Positions 34,302-44,496 of a stretch of DNA of 64,000 nucleotides are shown here, piece by piece. The number at the start of each line of letters is the position of its first letter. Position 1 is the stretch's first letter. The notes beneath the pieces are model-generated. The model was not told the DNA's origin, ran no database searches, and worked only from the letters and a program-made list of their open reading frames with translations. Where the stretch lies: assembly GCF_016892765.1 (NCBI RefSeq), contig NZ_JAFEMD010000020.1:1-64000 (forward strand), written 5' to 3'. A program made the position numbers and the translations under genes. Origin of the DNA: Microvirga arvi (GTDB lineage: Bacteria > Pseudomonadota > Alphaproteobacteria > Rhizobiales > Beijerinckiaceae).

Positions 34302-35228
34302 TCAGCGTGACGCCTTGTAGAGCTTCGTAGCGATCTCGAACATTTCCTCCGGCGCATAATCCGGAGTGAAGGCCGACGGTACGCCCGTGAGCTGATGGAT
34401 CTTGCCGCCCTCGGGCATCCCTTCCACGATCTCGAGTTCTCCCGGAGGATCATCGGGTAGGGCCACCTCGCCATTGCTCCAGATGCCCGCCATCTCTCTG
34501 TAGTCGTCCGGGCTGAACGTGTAGAGGCGCCGGTGGGAGCCTTCCTCAAGGTACTTCTGGCATTCAGAGATGTTGCCGAGCGGGATGTTGGGGGTCGGGA
34601 GCATCTTCTCGATCTCGACGCCTGTGATCTTCTTCAGCGCCAGCGCGTAGGCATGGGCGTGGACGGATCCACGGACCAGAAGATAGCCGCAGACTTCGCG
34701 CCCGGTCGGGTCTGTCAGCGTCTCGTAGACGCGCAGCTTATGCAACCTGGCACCGCATTCGAGATGGAAATTGTGCAGGAGATCGAGCACCACGTTGCCG
34801 GTCGTGGTGATGAAATCATTGTTCCAGGAATGGCCGTTGCTGTTCACCGGCATGGCGCCGCCGCCGCCGGACAGGAACGCTGCGGCGAGACGGATATCCT
34901 TCATGTCTTCAAAGGGTGCGTCGGAAATGTCGGCGCCGCCGTCTTCATCGTCATTGGCATCGTCCGGCCCGTTGTTCAGCATGGCGACACCGTTGCTGAC
35001 CAGCTCCACATGGCCGAGTTCTTCCGCTGTGATGGCTGCGACCAAGCTGTAGAAGGGACGAAGCTTGCTCTTGCTGCGGAAGTTGAAGCTCTGGAACATG
35101 TAGTTCCCAAGGGTGGACATTTCTCCGTATTTGCCGCCGAGAAGTTCCTGAAGGGCCGCAGCGGCGTTCGGGTCCTGACGCTTCGGTGCCGGAAGATCGA
35201 TTTGGAGTTTATCGACGCGTAGGAACAT
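34302..35228 (-). CDS. Manganese catalase family protein
   Basis: A 308-residue four-helix-bundle dimanganese catalase that disproportionates hydrogen peroxide. Metal ligands are expected from GKYGEMSTLGNYMFQSF (Glu near residue 37), ITAEELGHVELV (Glu and His), HLECGARLHKLRVYE (Glu) and VRGSVHAHAYALAL (His). The start MFLRVDKLQIDLPAP is supported by GGGAGGAT seven bases upstream; an open frame that extends to 35675 is not coding. It is monocistronic. With SodB at 14285 it gives a haem-free route for peroxide removal. Confidence 0.9.
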   Translation of the reverse strand: MFLRVDKLQIDLPAPKRQDPNAAAALQELLGGKYGEMSTLGNYMFQSFNFRSKSKLRPFYSLVAAITAEELGHVELVSNGVAMLNNGPDDANDDEDGGADISDAPFEDMKDIRLAAAFLSGGGGAMPVNSNGHSWNNDFITTTGNVVLDLLHNFHLECGARLHKLRVYETLTDPTGREVCGYLLVRGSVHAHAYALALKKITGVEIEKMLPTPNIPLGNISECQKYLEEGSHRRLYTFSPDDYREMAGIWSNGEVALPDDPPGELEIVEGMPEGGKIHQLTGVPSAFTPDYAPEEMFEIATKLYKASR

Positions 35229-35407
35229 GGCAGATCCTCCCTTGTGGGTAAGATCGAGAAACCTGCCAGTGCTCGGCGGGTTCCGGAGCGACACTTCGCA
35301 ATCTGCGCTGGCGCTGCTTTTTCCGGAAGTCAGAAATCCGGGCTCATAGCGGCTTGGTGTCAGAAGATGATCGTTCTCAGCTGTCGGCCTGAGTTCAGCC
35401 TCTCCTG

Positions 35408-36802
35408 TCAGAAAGACCCTCCGGTCCTGAAGCCACCGTCCCCGCCGAATGACCCACCCGTTCCGAAGCCTCCGGGCTGAGGGAACGGGATGCCGCCGCC
35501 GAAACCGGAATCCCAGGGGCTGGGGCCGTGATGGAAGCCGCCGCGCAGGACCTGTCCCAGGATGGCCCCGCCGATCGCCCCGGTGAGGACGCCGCCCAGC
35601 ACATTGCCCAAGGCAGCCTCGTTGCCGAAGGTGCCGTATGGGGTGTCGTAGCCCTGGCTGCGCAGCTCCTCCCATTCCTGTTCGATCATCGCTCGCCGCT
35701 GGGCCGTCTCCTTGAGCTGGCGGTGAGCATCCACGGCCTGGCGCAGCGCCCGGTTGATCATCACGTCGGTGGCCTGGATGCGGCGCACGATCGCCTCGTC
35801 CTGGGGCGTGGGTGTGCGCAGCGCTTCCTCGTAAAGCTGGTTGAGGTCCTCTCGCTCGTCCGCAGCCGCCAGCAATGCGATGGCCTCCCGGTAGGGAGCA
35901 TCCCCTTCCAGCACCGAGGCATCGTGGCTGCGGTCCAGCTCGCCGAGCGCGGCTCGGGCCTCGGTAAGCCCCCGCTCGGCGTCATCCACGGCCTCTTTGT
36001 TCCGAGCCGCTTTTTCCTCCAGGGGCGGGATACCGGCAGCCACGAGGGCCTGACGCTCGAGAGCGGTCAGCCGGTCTCGGACAGTCCGGAGATCATCGAT
36101 GATCCTGCGGGCATGCTCCCGCAGCTTTTCTGGAATCTCGTTGAGGAGAGCGTAGTTGGCCCGCGCCTTGTCGTAGCCGACGACGCGCGCCACGAGGCGG
36201 TCCATAGTGCGGGTCAATGGGCTGGCCCGATAGGCGGCCGTGCCGAACTTCCGCTGCCACAGATACATGAACAGCGGATCGGCTTCGTAAGGGCGGCGCT
36301 TCTCGTCTCGGTCGGCCTCCGCCTGCACGGCCTTCTTTTCGGCCTGCTGGGCCTGTCCGGTGATTTCGGCCACCTTGGCACGGGCCGCGATCCATTGAGG
36401 GTCGGCGCTGATCTTGGCCTCCACATCCCGGCGCAGGGCTTCGACCTGGCCCAAGGCCTGTTCCAGGGTGTCTACGGCGGCCTGGCGTCGTGCGTCGGCC
36501 TGTCTCACCTGCTCCTCGGCCTGACGACGCCGCTCCGTCAGCTGCCGCAAGGCCTCCTGGCGGCTGTTGAGCACGTTCAGCGCCTGCCGTTCGGCAGCAT
36601 CCAGCTGGCCGACGACCTGGTCCTGCCTGATGGCGTCGAGCTTCAGCCGCGCCAGGTCGCGGAACGCTTCCGTGCGCTGGATCCGCAGGCGGCCGACCTC
36701 CTCGGTGGTCCGGGTATAGGCGAGCTCGCACTGCGCCTCCTGCTGGCGGGCCTTCTCGATGGTCTGTTCGATCTGCGCGAGTGCCTGCCGTCCCGAAATC
36801 AT
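35408..36802 (-). CDS. Coiled-coil protein with glycine-rich C-terminus
   Basis: A 464-residue protein that I do not recognise. Residues 1-160 and 220-390 are strongly helical and coiled-coil in style (ALAQIEQTIEKARQQEAQCE at the start). A short aromatic segment (DPLFMYLWQRKFGTAAYRAS) lies between them. The last 60 residues hold a hydrophobic glycine-zipper segment (LGNVLGGVLTGAIGGAILGQ) and a Gly/Phe/Pro-rich tail. It starts 4 bp after the stop of the DUF6384-like gene. It is the last gene of a three-gene operon; the zipper suggests membrane association. Confidence 0.75.
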   Translation of the reverse strand: MISGRQALAQIEQTIEKARQQEAQCELAYTRTTEEVGRLRIQRTEAFRDLARLKLDAIRQDQVVGQLDAAERQALNVLNSRQEALRQLTERRRQAEEQVRQADARRQAAVDTLEQALGQVEALRRDVEAKISADPQWIAARAKVAEITGQAQQAEKKAVQAEADRDEKRRPYEADPLFMYLWQRKFGTAAYRASPLTRTMDRLVARVVGYDKARANYALLNEIPEKLREHARRIIDDLRTVRDRLTALERQALVAAGIPPLEEKAARNKEAVDDAERGLTEARAALGELDRSHDASVLEGDAPYREAIALLAAADEREDLNQLYEEALRTPTPQDEAIVRRIQATDVMINRALRQAVDAHRQLKETAQRRAMIEQEWEELRSQGYDTPYGTFGNEAALGNVLGGVLTGAIGGAILGQVLRGGFHHGPSPWDSGFGGGIPFPQPGGFGTGGSFGGDGGFRTGGSF

Positions 36803-36806
36803 CGCC

Positions 36807-37790
36807 CTACCATTGTGTGATCGCACCATTGAGAACCGGCATCTGATATTCTACGTCGAGCTGGCCCCGGCGCTTCTCGCCCAAGCGGTTGCGCTGCACG
36901 ATGCCGTCATCGCTCTTGTCCCGCTGCACCTGCATGGCCGTAGCCTCGCTTACGCGCACGCCCCATTTCGACGCCGTCACGGTGCGGCCATCCTCTTCGC
37001 TCGTGATCGGCAGGCTGAGGACGCGCCCGTCGGGAGCGACCGCCTCCACGATCAGATAGTAGTTCCGGCCTGACGGGTTGCGGTCGGGCACGCGCCAGAC
37101 GCCCGTTGGTTCGCCAGGACGGGAGACGATGCGCAGCACGTATTCGCGCCTCAGGTTCGCACGCAGGATCTCCAGGTCGTTGAGGGCCTGCCGGGCTCCG
37201 TTGGCGTCGCTGCGCGCAACAGCAGCCTTGCCGTCAGCCAGGATCCGATCGGCCCGCTCCCGCGCCGCCGGCACCTGCGCCTCACGCAGCACGTCCTCGT
37301 GGCCCTGCTCCAGGGCCAGCGGCAGCCTCTCGGTGAGTTCGATCCGGTTGCGCTCGGCTTGGGCCTGCTCCTCGGCCGCCCTCTGACGGGCAGGCTGGAC
37401 CACACCGAACTGATAGGCGCCCCATCCGAACGCCAACAGTGCCAGCAGCGCCAGCAGGCGCCGTCCAACCCGCCCCCGGTTGACCCAGGCCCGCGCCACG
37501 GTACGGGCGAAGCTGGGGCCGGGCGGAGTGTAGACGAAGCGCTGCTCCTTGAGGGCCTGCACGCCCTCCTGCAGGATGCGGTCGGGAACCTCGATGCCTT
37601 GGCCGTGATAGATCTCGCGCAGCCGCTGCAGCAGCTGCGCGTCGCGGTCCCCCTCGCTGAGCTCGCGGCTGACGAGGTTCTCCTGGTGGCGGAGCGTGTC
37701 CACCACGTCCATCGCGAGCATCACCTCGTCGAGGTTCCGGGGCGGGCTGGCGGGCAGGCTCGCGGGCGGTGTGGCAGCCATCTCAGCCAT
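36807..37790 (-). CDS. DUF6384 family membrane protein
   Basis: A 327-residue protein. The N-terminal cytoplasmic region (NLDEVMLAMDVVDTLRHQEN near residue 20, then RILQEGVQALKEQRF) is helical and fits DUF6384 as I recall it. One transmembrane segment lies near residues 120-142 (LLALLALLAFGWGAYQFGVV). The C-terminal domain is periplasmic or cytosolic with helices and a beta-rich end (PSGRNYYLIVEAVAPDGRVL). It overlaps the upstream TelA-like gene by 8 bp and is followed within 4 bp by the coiled-coil gene, so the three proteins are probably made together as one complex. Confidence 0.78.
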   Translation of the reverse strand: MAEMAATPPASLPASPPRNLDEVMLAMDVVDTLRHQENLVSRELSEGDRDAQLLQRLREIYHGQGIEVPDRILQEGVQALKEQRFVYTPPGPSFARTVARAWVNRGRVGRRLLALLALLAFGWGAYQFGVVQPARQRAAEEQAQAERNRIELTERLPLALEQGHEDVLREAQVPAARERADRILADGKAAVARSDANGARQALNDLEILRANLRREYVLRIVSRPGEPTGVWRVPDRNPSGRNYYLIVEAVAPDGRVLSLPITSEEDGRTVTASKWGVRVSEATAMQVQRDKSDDGIVQRNRLGEKRRGQLDVEYQMPVLNGAITQW

Positions 37791-38961
37791 TGGCCGGCAG
37801 CGCCTGTCCTTCCGCCACGAGGCGCGCGATGCGCCGCTTGCCGTCCTCGACCGCGTCGCGGATCTCGGCCGAGTTCTGCGTCGAGAGCCGCCGCATCTCG
37901 CCGATGATCTCCTGGGATCGCTCCTGGAACGTGATCACCGAGTCCACGAGCTTCTTGACCGCATCGGCCCGGATGCTCGGGCCGTAGCCGGCCTTCACGG
38001 CGGCCTCGCCGACCTGATCCCCGATCTCGGCCAGCACCTCCAGGCTGCGGGAGACACCCTCTTTCATCTCGTTCAGGGTCTGGGTCGACTCGTTCAGGCC
38101 GAACATGCCGGTGAACGAAGCTTTGAGCGCGGTGAACACCGAGTCGTTGGTCGAGAAGAAGGAGACCGCCTGGGCATAGACGCGCTCCTTGGCGTTCGTC
38201 ATCTGCATCAGGCGCGCCATGATCACTTCGGATGTATTGTAACCGATCGTCAGGTTGTCGGAGAGGTCCTTGGCGATCTGGTAGCGCTTCTCCTCGTCCT
38301 GGGTGCGGCGCAGATGTTCGTCGCGGGTGAGCTCGAGCCGGGCGCGCTCGGGGACTTCCGTGCCCTGGAAGTTCACCACGGCATCAGACGCCTTCTGCAG
38401 ACCCGCTTTGGCGGCTTCGAGCTTCTGCTCGGCGGTCCGCAGCACCTCCAGGGCCATGACCTCGGCGTGCTTGAGCGCGCCGCGGAAATCACGGTAGGCA
38501 TCGAGGATGATCTGCTCGCGCTCGATCTGGTCCTTGGTCGACCGGGTCACGTCGAGATAGACTTCCTTGATCTTGTCGAAGCGGTCCGCGACATCGCCCC
38601 GCGACACCTTCATCCAGACGTTGTTGATGCGCTCGAAGAAATCGATCTTCTGGTCGTCCAGCTGGTCGACCATCTTCTTCGTATCGTCACGGATGGAGTT
38701 GAAGGATTCCGTGATCTCGCGGTAGCGCTCGCCGATCTCCATGGCCTGGGTCTGCTCGCGCACCACCTCGTTGAACACACTGGTCTGACCGAGGGTGCGG
38801 GCGATGATCACGATCCTGTCCTGATCCAGGTCCGAGATCTTCTCCAGAAGGCCGTTGATGGGAGCGTCCATGGCCTGCGGAGGGATGATCCCAAGCTCCC
38901 GCAGGGCCGATGTCGCCTTGTCGAGATATTGCATGGGGGTCTTTACGACGATGTCGGACAT
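37783..38961 (-). CDS. TelA-like (toxic anion resistance-type) coiled-coil protein
   Basis: A 392-residue, almost entirely helical, cytoplasmic protein. Its layout (helix near residue 120 with DFFERINNVWMKVSRGDVAD; REQIILDAYRDFRGALKHAE; a C-terminal repeat of long helices with VKKLVDSVITFQERSQEI) resembles TelA/PF05816 tellurite-resistance-type proteins, though similarity is distant and judged by eye. TelA proteins belong to stress systems with membrane partners. It is the first gene of the operon with the DUF6384 and glycine-zipper coiled-coil genes. Resistance to tellurite is not implied. Confidence 0.7.
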   Translation of the reverse strand: MSDIVVKTPMQYLDKATSALRELGIIPPQAMDAPINGLLEKISDLDQDRIVIIARTLGQTSVFNEVVREQTQAMEIGERYREITESFNSIRDDTKKMVDQLDDQKIDFFERINNVWMKVSRGDVADRFDKIKEVYLDVTRSTKDQIEREQIILDAYRDFRGALKHAEVMALEVLRTAEQKLEAAKAGLQKASDAVVNFQGTEVPERARLELTRDEHLRRTQDEEKRYQIAKDLSDNLTIGYNTSEVIMARLMQMTNAKERVYAQAVSFFSTNDSVFTALKASFTGMFGLNESTQTLNEMKEGVSRSLEVLAEIGDQVGEAAVKAGYGPSIRADAVKKLVDSVITFQERSQEIIGEMRRLSTQNSAEIRDAVEDGKRRIARLVAEGQALPANG

Positions 38962-39108
38962 GGCATCTCCTCCGAACCAGAGCGCGGCCTTTCAGCCGTT
39001 CTGAAAAATTACCAACGCAATGCGTGATTTGGTGGCAGTGAAAGCACAGCGGTCTAATGTGCAATCGGATCGAGGGTTCCCGGGCTGCTGCAGCCGGGCC
39101 TTGCGAGC

Positions 39109-40191
39109 CTACGAGCCGGCCTCTTGCGAGCTGTCGCGTTTGCTCTCGCCTGGAACCTCCGTCTGCTCGCCGAGGGTTTCCCGGACGTAGAGCTTCTTCA
39201 CCAGAACATAGGTGACCACCGCGAGGGGGAAGCCGAAGATCAGGCCGAGGGTGCCGAACAGGACGCTGCCGATCAGGATGGCGAACAGCGCCAGGGCGGG
39301 CGGGACGCTGATGACGCTTCTCGCCACCAGGGGGAAGATGACGTTGCCTTCGATCTGCTGGATTGCGAGCACGGCGAGGATGGTCCAGAGAGCCGTCTCT
39401 CCGCTGACGCTGAAGGCGATCAGGACCGCAGGAAGCGCGCCCAGGATCGGACCGAGGAAGGGGATGAAGTCCGCGAGCCCTGCAATCAGCCCGAGCGCTA
39501 TGGCCGAAGGCAGGCCGATCAGCCAATAGGCGAGGGTGGACAGAACCGCGACGCAGGCCATCGCGATCAGCTGAGACGTCAGCCAGAGCCGCAGGGCCTG
39601 CCCCGAGGCGTGCAGCGAGCTTTCCACCCGCTCATGGTGGCTGATGGGAAACAGCTTGACGAAGCCCTGCTCGTAGAGGCGCGGCGCCGCGGCGATATAA
39701 AGGCCGGCGATCACCACGAGGATGAAATCCGCCAATCCGTCCAGGATCGCGCCGCCGATCCCGGCGAGACGTGCCGCCATGCCGCCCGTCGGAGCGTTGT
39801 TCATGATCTCGGCCAGGTCATCGCTGACGGCGCCGAGACCCAGGTTCTTGGCAAAATTGTCGACTGCGAAAGGCAGCCGCTCCACCACGTTGGAGAACTG
39901 CGCCCGAACCTGGGTTCCGAAGAGGGCGATGATGGCAAGAAAGGCGACGAAGATGATGAGGCTCGCAACGGTCAGGCTCCATCGCTCCGGCACCCGCAGG
40001 TAACGCACCAGGGCTTCGGCGGCTGAATGCAGCAGAATGGCCACCAGGATGGCACCGAAGGCCAGCAGCAGAACATCCGCCAGTTTCCACAGCAGAAGAG
40101 CAAACACCACGAGACCGAGCGCGATGAGCATCTTTCGGATGAACTCCGCATCTCCCATGAAGCCACGCAGGGAACGGTCTCGGTCATTCAT
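39109..40191 (-). CDS. AI-2E/PerM family transporter
   Basis: A 360-residue inner-membrane protein with about eight hydrophobic segments. Family features include the paired N-terminal helices (MLIALGLVVFALLLWKLADV), the central FILVVIAGLYIAAAPRLYEQ and the C-terminal block GLIAGLADFIPFLGPILGAL followed by QQIEGNVIFPLVARSVISVP. Members were named after autoinducer-2 export, but most are uncharacterised and some are ion antiporters, so the substrate is open. It stands alone, with a 147-bp gap from the TelA-like operon downstream. Confidence 0.9.
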   Translation of the reverse strand: MNDRDRSLRGFMGDAEFIRKMLIALGLVVFALLLWKLADVLLLAFGAILVAILLHSAAEALVRYLRVPERWSLTVASLIIFVAFLAIIALFGTQVRAQFSNVVERLPFAVDNFAKNLGLGAVSDDLAEIMNNAPTGGMAARLAGIGGAILDGLADFILVVIAGLYIAAAPRLYEQGFVKLFPISHHERVESSLHASGQALRLWLTSQLIAMACVAVLSTLAYWLIGLPSAIALGLIAGLADFIPFLGPILGALPAVLIAFSVSGETALWTILAVLAIQQIEGNVIFPLVARSVISVPPALALFAILIGSVLFGTLGLIFGFPLAVVTYVLVKKLYVRETLGEQTEVPGESKRDSSQEAGS

Positions 40192-40373
40192 CGTTTACAG
40201 CCTCACCTTGCCCGCTTTGACAATGGAAACGGCGAAGCTTGGTTCCCTCAATTGTGGCAATTGTAGTCACCAAGCAATTGTTGGCTATACCAACATAGCT
40301 TGACTTTAGTACCCCAAAATATTGTGGAACGTTATGTACTAATCAAAGTTGTTCTAGCATGGAGGGAAGTGAA
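40192..40373. promoter_or_regulatory. AT-rich intergenic region with CAATTG motifs
   Basis: This AT-rich stretch contains three CAATTG/GCAATTG motifs around 40250-40280 (TCAATTGTGGCAATTGTAG and CAAGCAATTGTTGG) and a TTGACT near 40300. It lies upstream of both the transporter (minus) and a 25-codon open frame (plus), and is a plausible divergent promoter. Confidence 0.4.
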
Positions 40374-40451
40374 ATGACCTCGCATATTATCTGTTTTATG
40401 CTTGGGACAATCTTTCCGATCGCGACGGTGGGTTGGCTTTTTACCCACTAA
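40374..40451 (+). CDS. Candidate 25-residue hydrophobic small protein
   Basis: The frame reads MTSHIICFMLGTIFPIATVG followed by five residues ending FTH and a TAA. A GGAGGGAAG ribosome binding site lies 4-12 bases before the ATG, which is ideal spacing. The peptide is almost wholly hydrophobic and could span the membrane once. The upstream AT-rich region could act as promoter. It is below the length at which chance can be excluded, so it is offered only as a candidate. Confidence 0.45.
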   Translation: MTSHIICFMLGTIFPIATVGWLFTH

Positions 40452-40507
40452 CGCTCGGCGTGCGTCCCGGACATCTGAAGACAACATGCTTTGACGAATC
40501 TGACGAT

Positions 40508-40556
40508 GAGCATGGAAAAGCCTACCTGAACCGTTCAGGTAGGCTTTTCCATGCTC
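40508..40556 (-). terminator. Perfect 23-bp inverted repeat, terminator of the glycine-zipper gene
   Basis: Arms 40508-40530 and 40534-40556 are perfectly complementary over 23 bp with a 3-base loop. The arm starts GAGCATGGAAAAGCCTACCT. It lies 17 bp past the stop of the minus-strand gene at 40573. The interior AAAAGCC/GGCTTTT segment gives a T run on either strand, so it may also serve plus-strand transcription. Confidence 0.8.
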
Positions 40557-40572
40557 CCGAGATCCGCCAGAC

Positions 40573-40887
40573 TTACCGAACGACCTCGGTGCAGGATTGG
40601 TTGCCGGAGATGTCCACGCTGCAGGTGCGTTGGCGAATGGATCCGGTTGTCGTGATATCCGGGACGACGACCGCGCCCGACGTGGATTGCGCCTTCGCAT
40701 TCTGCTCAGTGACGCCGCCTGCGATGCCGCCGACGCCCGCGCCGATCACGGTCCCCACGGGTCCACCCATGATCGCCCCGGTCACGGCGCCGGTAGCGAC
40801 ACCTGCAGCCGTTCCTTCCTGGGCCGAGGCAAGTTGAGGCATGATCAAGAGTGCAGTTGCAGACAATCCGATAGCAAGTTTACGCAT
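40573..40887 (-). CDS. Exported glycine-zipper protein
   Basis: A 104-residue protein with a Sec signal peptide (MRKLAIGLSATALLIMPQLA, cleavage near ASA-QE). The mature part is a glycine zipper (GAVTGAIMGGPVGTVIGAGV and on), the helical hairpin type of small outer-membrane or periplasmic proteins. A short tail carries two Cys (RTCSVDISGNQSC) that could form a disulfide. AAGG lies eight bases before the ATG at 40887; an ATG five codons earlier is the alternative. It ends at an unusually long perfect terminator hairpin. The function is unknown. Confidence 0.82.
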   Translation of the reverse strand: MRKLAIGLSATALLIMPQLASAQEGTAAGVATGAVTGAIMGGPVGTVIGAGVGGIAGGVTEQNAKAQSTSGAVVVPDITTTGSIRQRTCSVDISGNQSCTEVVR

Positions 40888-40974
40888 TACATCGACCTTC
40901 ATCAGGATATCTTATAACAAATAACGTGATTGCAACGCTTCAGGTTCCTCGTAGCACAAGGACATGGCCCATCT

Positions 40975-41553
40975 CTACTTGGATGCGGCGGCGGCTCGCT
41001 TGATCAATTCTTCCCGGAGAGGACTGGGAAGATCGATCCCCGTCAGGCGCCACGTCGTGCCGCTCAGGCGCATGTCGATCCTGAACTGACGGTCTCTGGG
41101 CTCGTCCGGCGTGAGCGGGATCGTGATGGCCCGGAAGCCCTGGGATTCCGAGGCAATGAAGATCTGCCAAGCCCTGTGCAGGGATCCTGGATCGAAGGTG
41201 ATCGGCGTTGCGCCCGCCTCTCCTCCGGTCTGCCGCAGCTGCCCGTCCTCCACGAGGTCGATCAAGGCCTGAGGCGTGACGAGCTCCTCCAGGACAGGAT
41301 TGAGGGTCCCGGCTCCTGCCTGAGCGGCGACCTGCCGGTTGAGAGGGCCGAGATCCTGGGCTTTCAGGTATTCGCCAAGAATTTGCTGGGCGAGGGAGAC
41401 GCGCAGGGCATTGAAATTGACGCGCTCCGAGATCCGCGCGACGTCCCTGGCCTCGACAGCCTTGGAGAGGTCGTATAGCGCGACGAAGGGCGAGACCGTG
41501 AAGATGCCCCAAGCCAGAAGAAGGAAAAAGCTGATCCGGAAAGTCCAGCGCAT
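40975..41553 (-). CDS. DUF2939 family protein
   Basis: A 192-residue protein. A membrane segment or signal anchor at residues 5-25 (FRISFFLLLAWGIFTVSPFV) is followed by the DUF2939 pattern ALYDLSKAVEARDVARISER and NFNALRVSLAQQILGEYL. The C-terminal part (RRFRIDM-like strand, GTTWRLTGIDLP) is beta-rich. It is probably a periplasmic, membrane-tethered protein of unknown role. The start at 41553 is the first ATG that gives the N-terminal anchor; the longer open frame crosses the TRAP gene terminator. Confidence 0.83.
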   Translation of the reverse strand: MRWTFRISFFLLLAWGIFTVSPFVALYDLSKAVEARDVARISERVNFNALRVSLAQQILGEYLKAQDLGPLNRQVAAQAGAGTLNPVLEELVTPQALIDLVEDGQLRQTGGEAGATPITFDPGSLHRAWQIFIASESQGFRAITIPLTPDEPRDRQFRIDMRLSGTTWRLTGIDLPSPLREELIKRAAAASK

Positions 41554-41611
41554 CGTCTCTCCGCATCCAGGAAGTACGAGAGCCGCCTCACATAGAGGGT
41601 ATCCGGCAAGA

Positions 41612-41641
41612 AAAAAGGGCGACCTTGCGGCCGCCCCTTCT
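41612..41641 (-). terminator. Rho-independent terminator of the TRAP binding-protein gene
   Basis: On the minus strand AAGGGGCGGCC and GGTCGCCCTT flank a GCAA tetraloop and are followed by TTTTTTC. It lies about 25 bp past the gene stop at 41663. Confidence 0.85.
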
Positions 41642-41662
41642 CGAGATCGATGTGAACGGCAC

Positions 41663-42796
<1,134 letters not shown>

Positions 42797-42889
42797 CTAT
42801 TGACACTAAATCCGGTTCCGTCCGCAAGAAGTCTGGCGGCAGTATCGACTAATGACCTATGCGCTTCTTGAAAACCCGTGCGGCTCTGC

Positions 42890-44385
42890 TCAGCAAAGAG
42901 GCACATCGATCGTGCAGACCAGCCCCCTGGGCTCAAAGATCAGGCGGACCTCGCCGTTGAGCTCCCGCGCCAGGCCTTCCTGAATCAGGCGCGAGCCGAA
43001 GCCCTTGCGGGTCGGAGCGACGACAAGCGGCCCCCCATGCTCCTCCCAGCGCATCACGAGACGCTGTCCGGCCAAGGTTTCGAGGGTCGACCAGGAGATA
43101 TGGACTCGGCCGTCGGGAGCGCCCAAAGCGCCGTACTTGACTGCGTTGGTGCACAATTCGTGCAGGGCCATTGACAGGCTGAGTGCCATGGGCGGCGCCA
43201 CGCGCAGATCCGGCCCGTCGATCCTGATCCGGCTGCAGTCGTCGGCCAGGTCGCGATAAGGGCAAAGGCCTGGGTGACGATCTCGCCGAGGCTCGCGCCT
43301 TCCCAGTTCTCCCGGGTGAGGAGGTCATGCCCCCGGGCCAGGGCGAAAAGGCGGGCCTCGAAGATGGCATGGAGGCCAGGCTGATCCTGCAAGCTCCCGG
43401 TTTTCAGCCCGCGGAAACTCTGGGAGGCCAGGGATTGAACGGTCGCGAGAGTGTTCTTCACCCGGTGGTTGAGCTCGTTGATCAGAAGCCGCAGGCGCTC
43501 TTCCGACCGCTTGTGATCGGTGATGTCGATCTGGATCCCGTCCCAGACGATGCCGCCGCCCTCGAGGTGCCGCGGGGTCGCGATGATGCGGTGCCAGCGG
43601 GTCTCTCCGGTCCTGGCGTGCCGGATCTCGAACTCCTCCTGGCACTCCGTGATGTCGCGAAGGCTCTCCAGCCGCCGCGCCAGCATCCGGTCCCGGTGCT
43701 CCGGGAGCACGAGGCTGTAGAGCAGATCGGGATTGGCCTGAGCCTCCTCCGCAGGAACGCCGGTCAGCCTCTCGCAAGTCCTGGACACGTAGAGAACCCT
43801 GCGGGCGTGGTATTCCGGCGAATGGTTCGTCTGGTAGAACATGCAGGCGGGCGCGTTGTTGGCGAGCGCGCTCAGGCGCGCCTCGCTGGTGCGCAGCTCC
43901 TCCTCCGCCCGCCGGCGCTCCGTCCAGTCCCGGAAGCTGACGCCGATGCCGCCGTTATAGGGGAAGACGTGAAACTCCAGGTGACGCCCCGGGCGGCCGA
44001 CAGCCTCAGCCTCGAAGGAGACGGAGGTGCCGAAGAGGAAGACCTCCTCGTAGCGGCGGCGCAGATCCGTGCCCTCGGATTTGGGGAACATGTCCCAGAT
44101 CACCTTGTGGAGCATCGTCTGGCGCGGAAGGTCGAAATAGGTTTCCGCCGCGCGGTTGATGTAGCTGAAGCGCCAATGCTCATCGAGGGAGTAGAAGGCG
44201 TCCCCGATGCCCTCCAGCAGCACCGAGAGCTGGGCGTTGACCTTCGTCTCGACCGTATGGGCGAGCGCCTGCTGCAGGGCGACGTTCAGCGCTCCCCGCG
44301 GACTGGCGGAGATCGAAGCCACGAGATCGCTGGTGAGTTGTTCCAAATCGAAGGATGCGGCCAAGACAGGGTTGGGCAAGCTCAT
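42890..44385 (-). pseudogene. PAS-HWE histidine kinase disrupted by a single-base frameshift
   Basis: Two frames make one kinase. The first, from 44385 (MSLPNPVLAASFDLE) or 44403, has two PAS domains and the phospho-accepting LLINELNHRVKNTLATVQSL; it then runs off after QAFALIAT. The second frame carries the rest of the ATPase domain (HELCTNAVKYGALG and GFGSRLIQEGL) and ends at 42890. Restoring one G to the GGG run at 43260-43262 gives AFAPYRDLADDCSRIRIDGP, the expected HWE sequence, and joins both parts. As it stands the product lacks its ATP-binding domain. A sequencing error in the run is possible. Confidence 0.85.
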
Positions 44386-44496
44386 GATCTGAAACATAAT
44401 CACGGTTTCAAGGCATAGGCAACGTACTAACGTGTCCTATGGTTAGTTTTTGGATGCCCGGGTGCGCAACCGCACAGGAGCGCGATCCCAGATCGA

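Noticed and set aside
35528-36820. A 430-codon plus-strand open frame opposite the coiled-coil gene
   Set aside because: Mirror of a repetitive helical coding strand; no ribosome binding site or domain.
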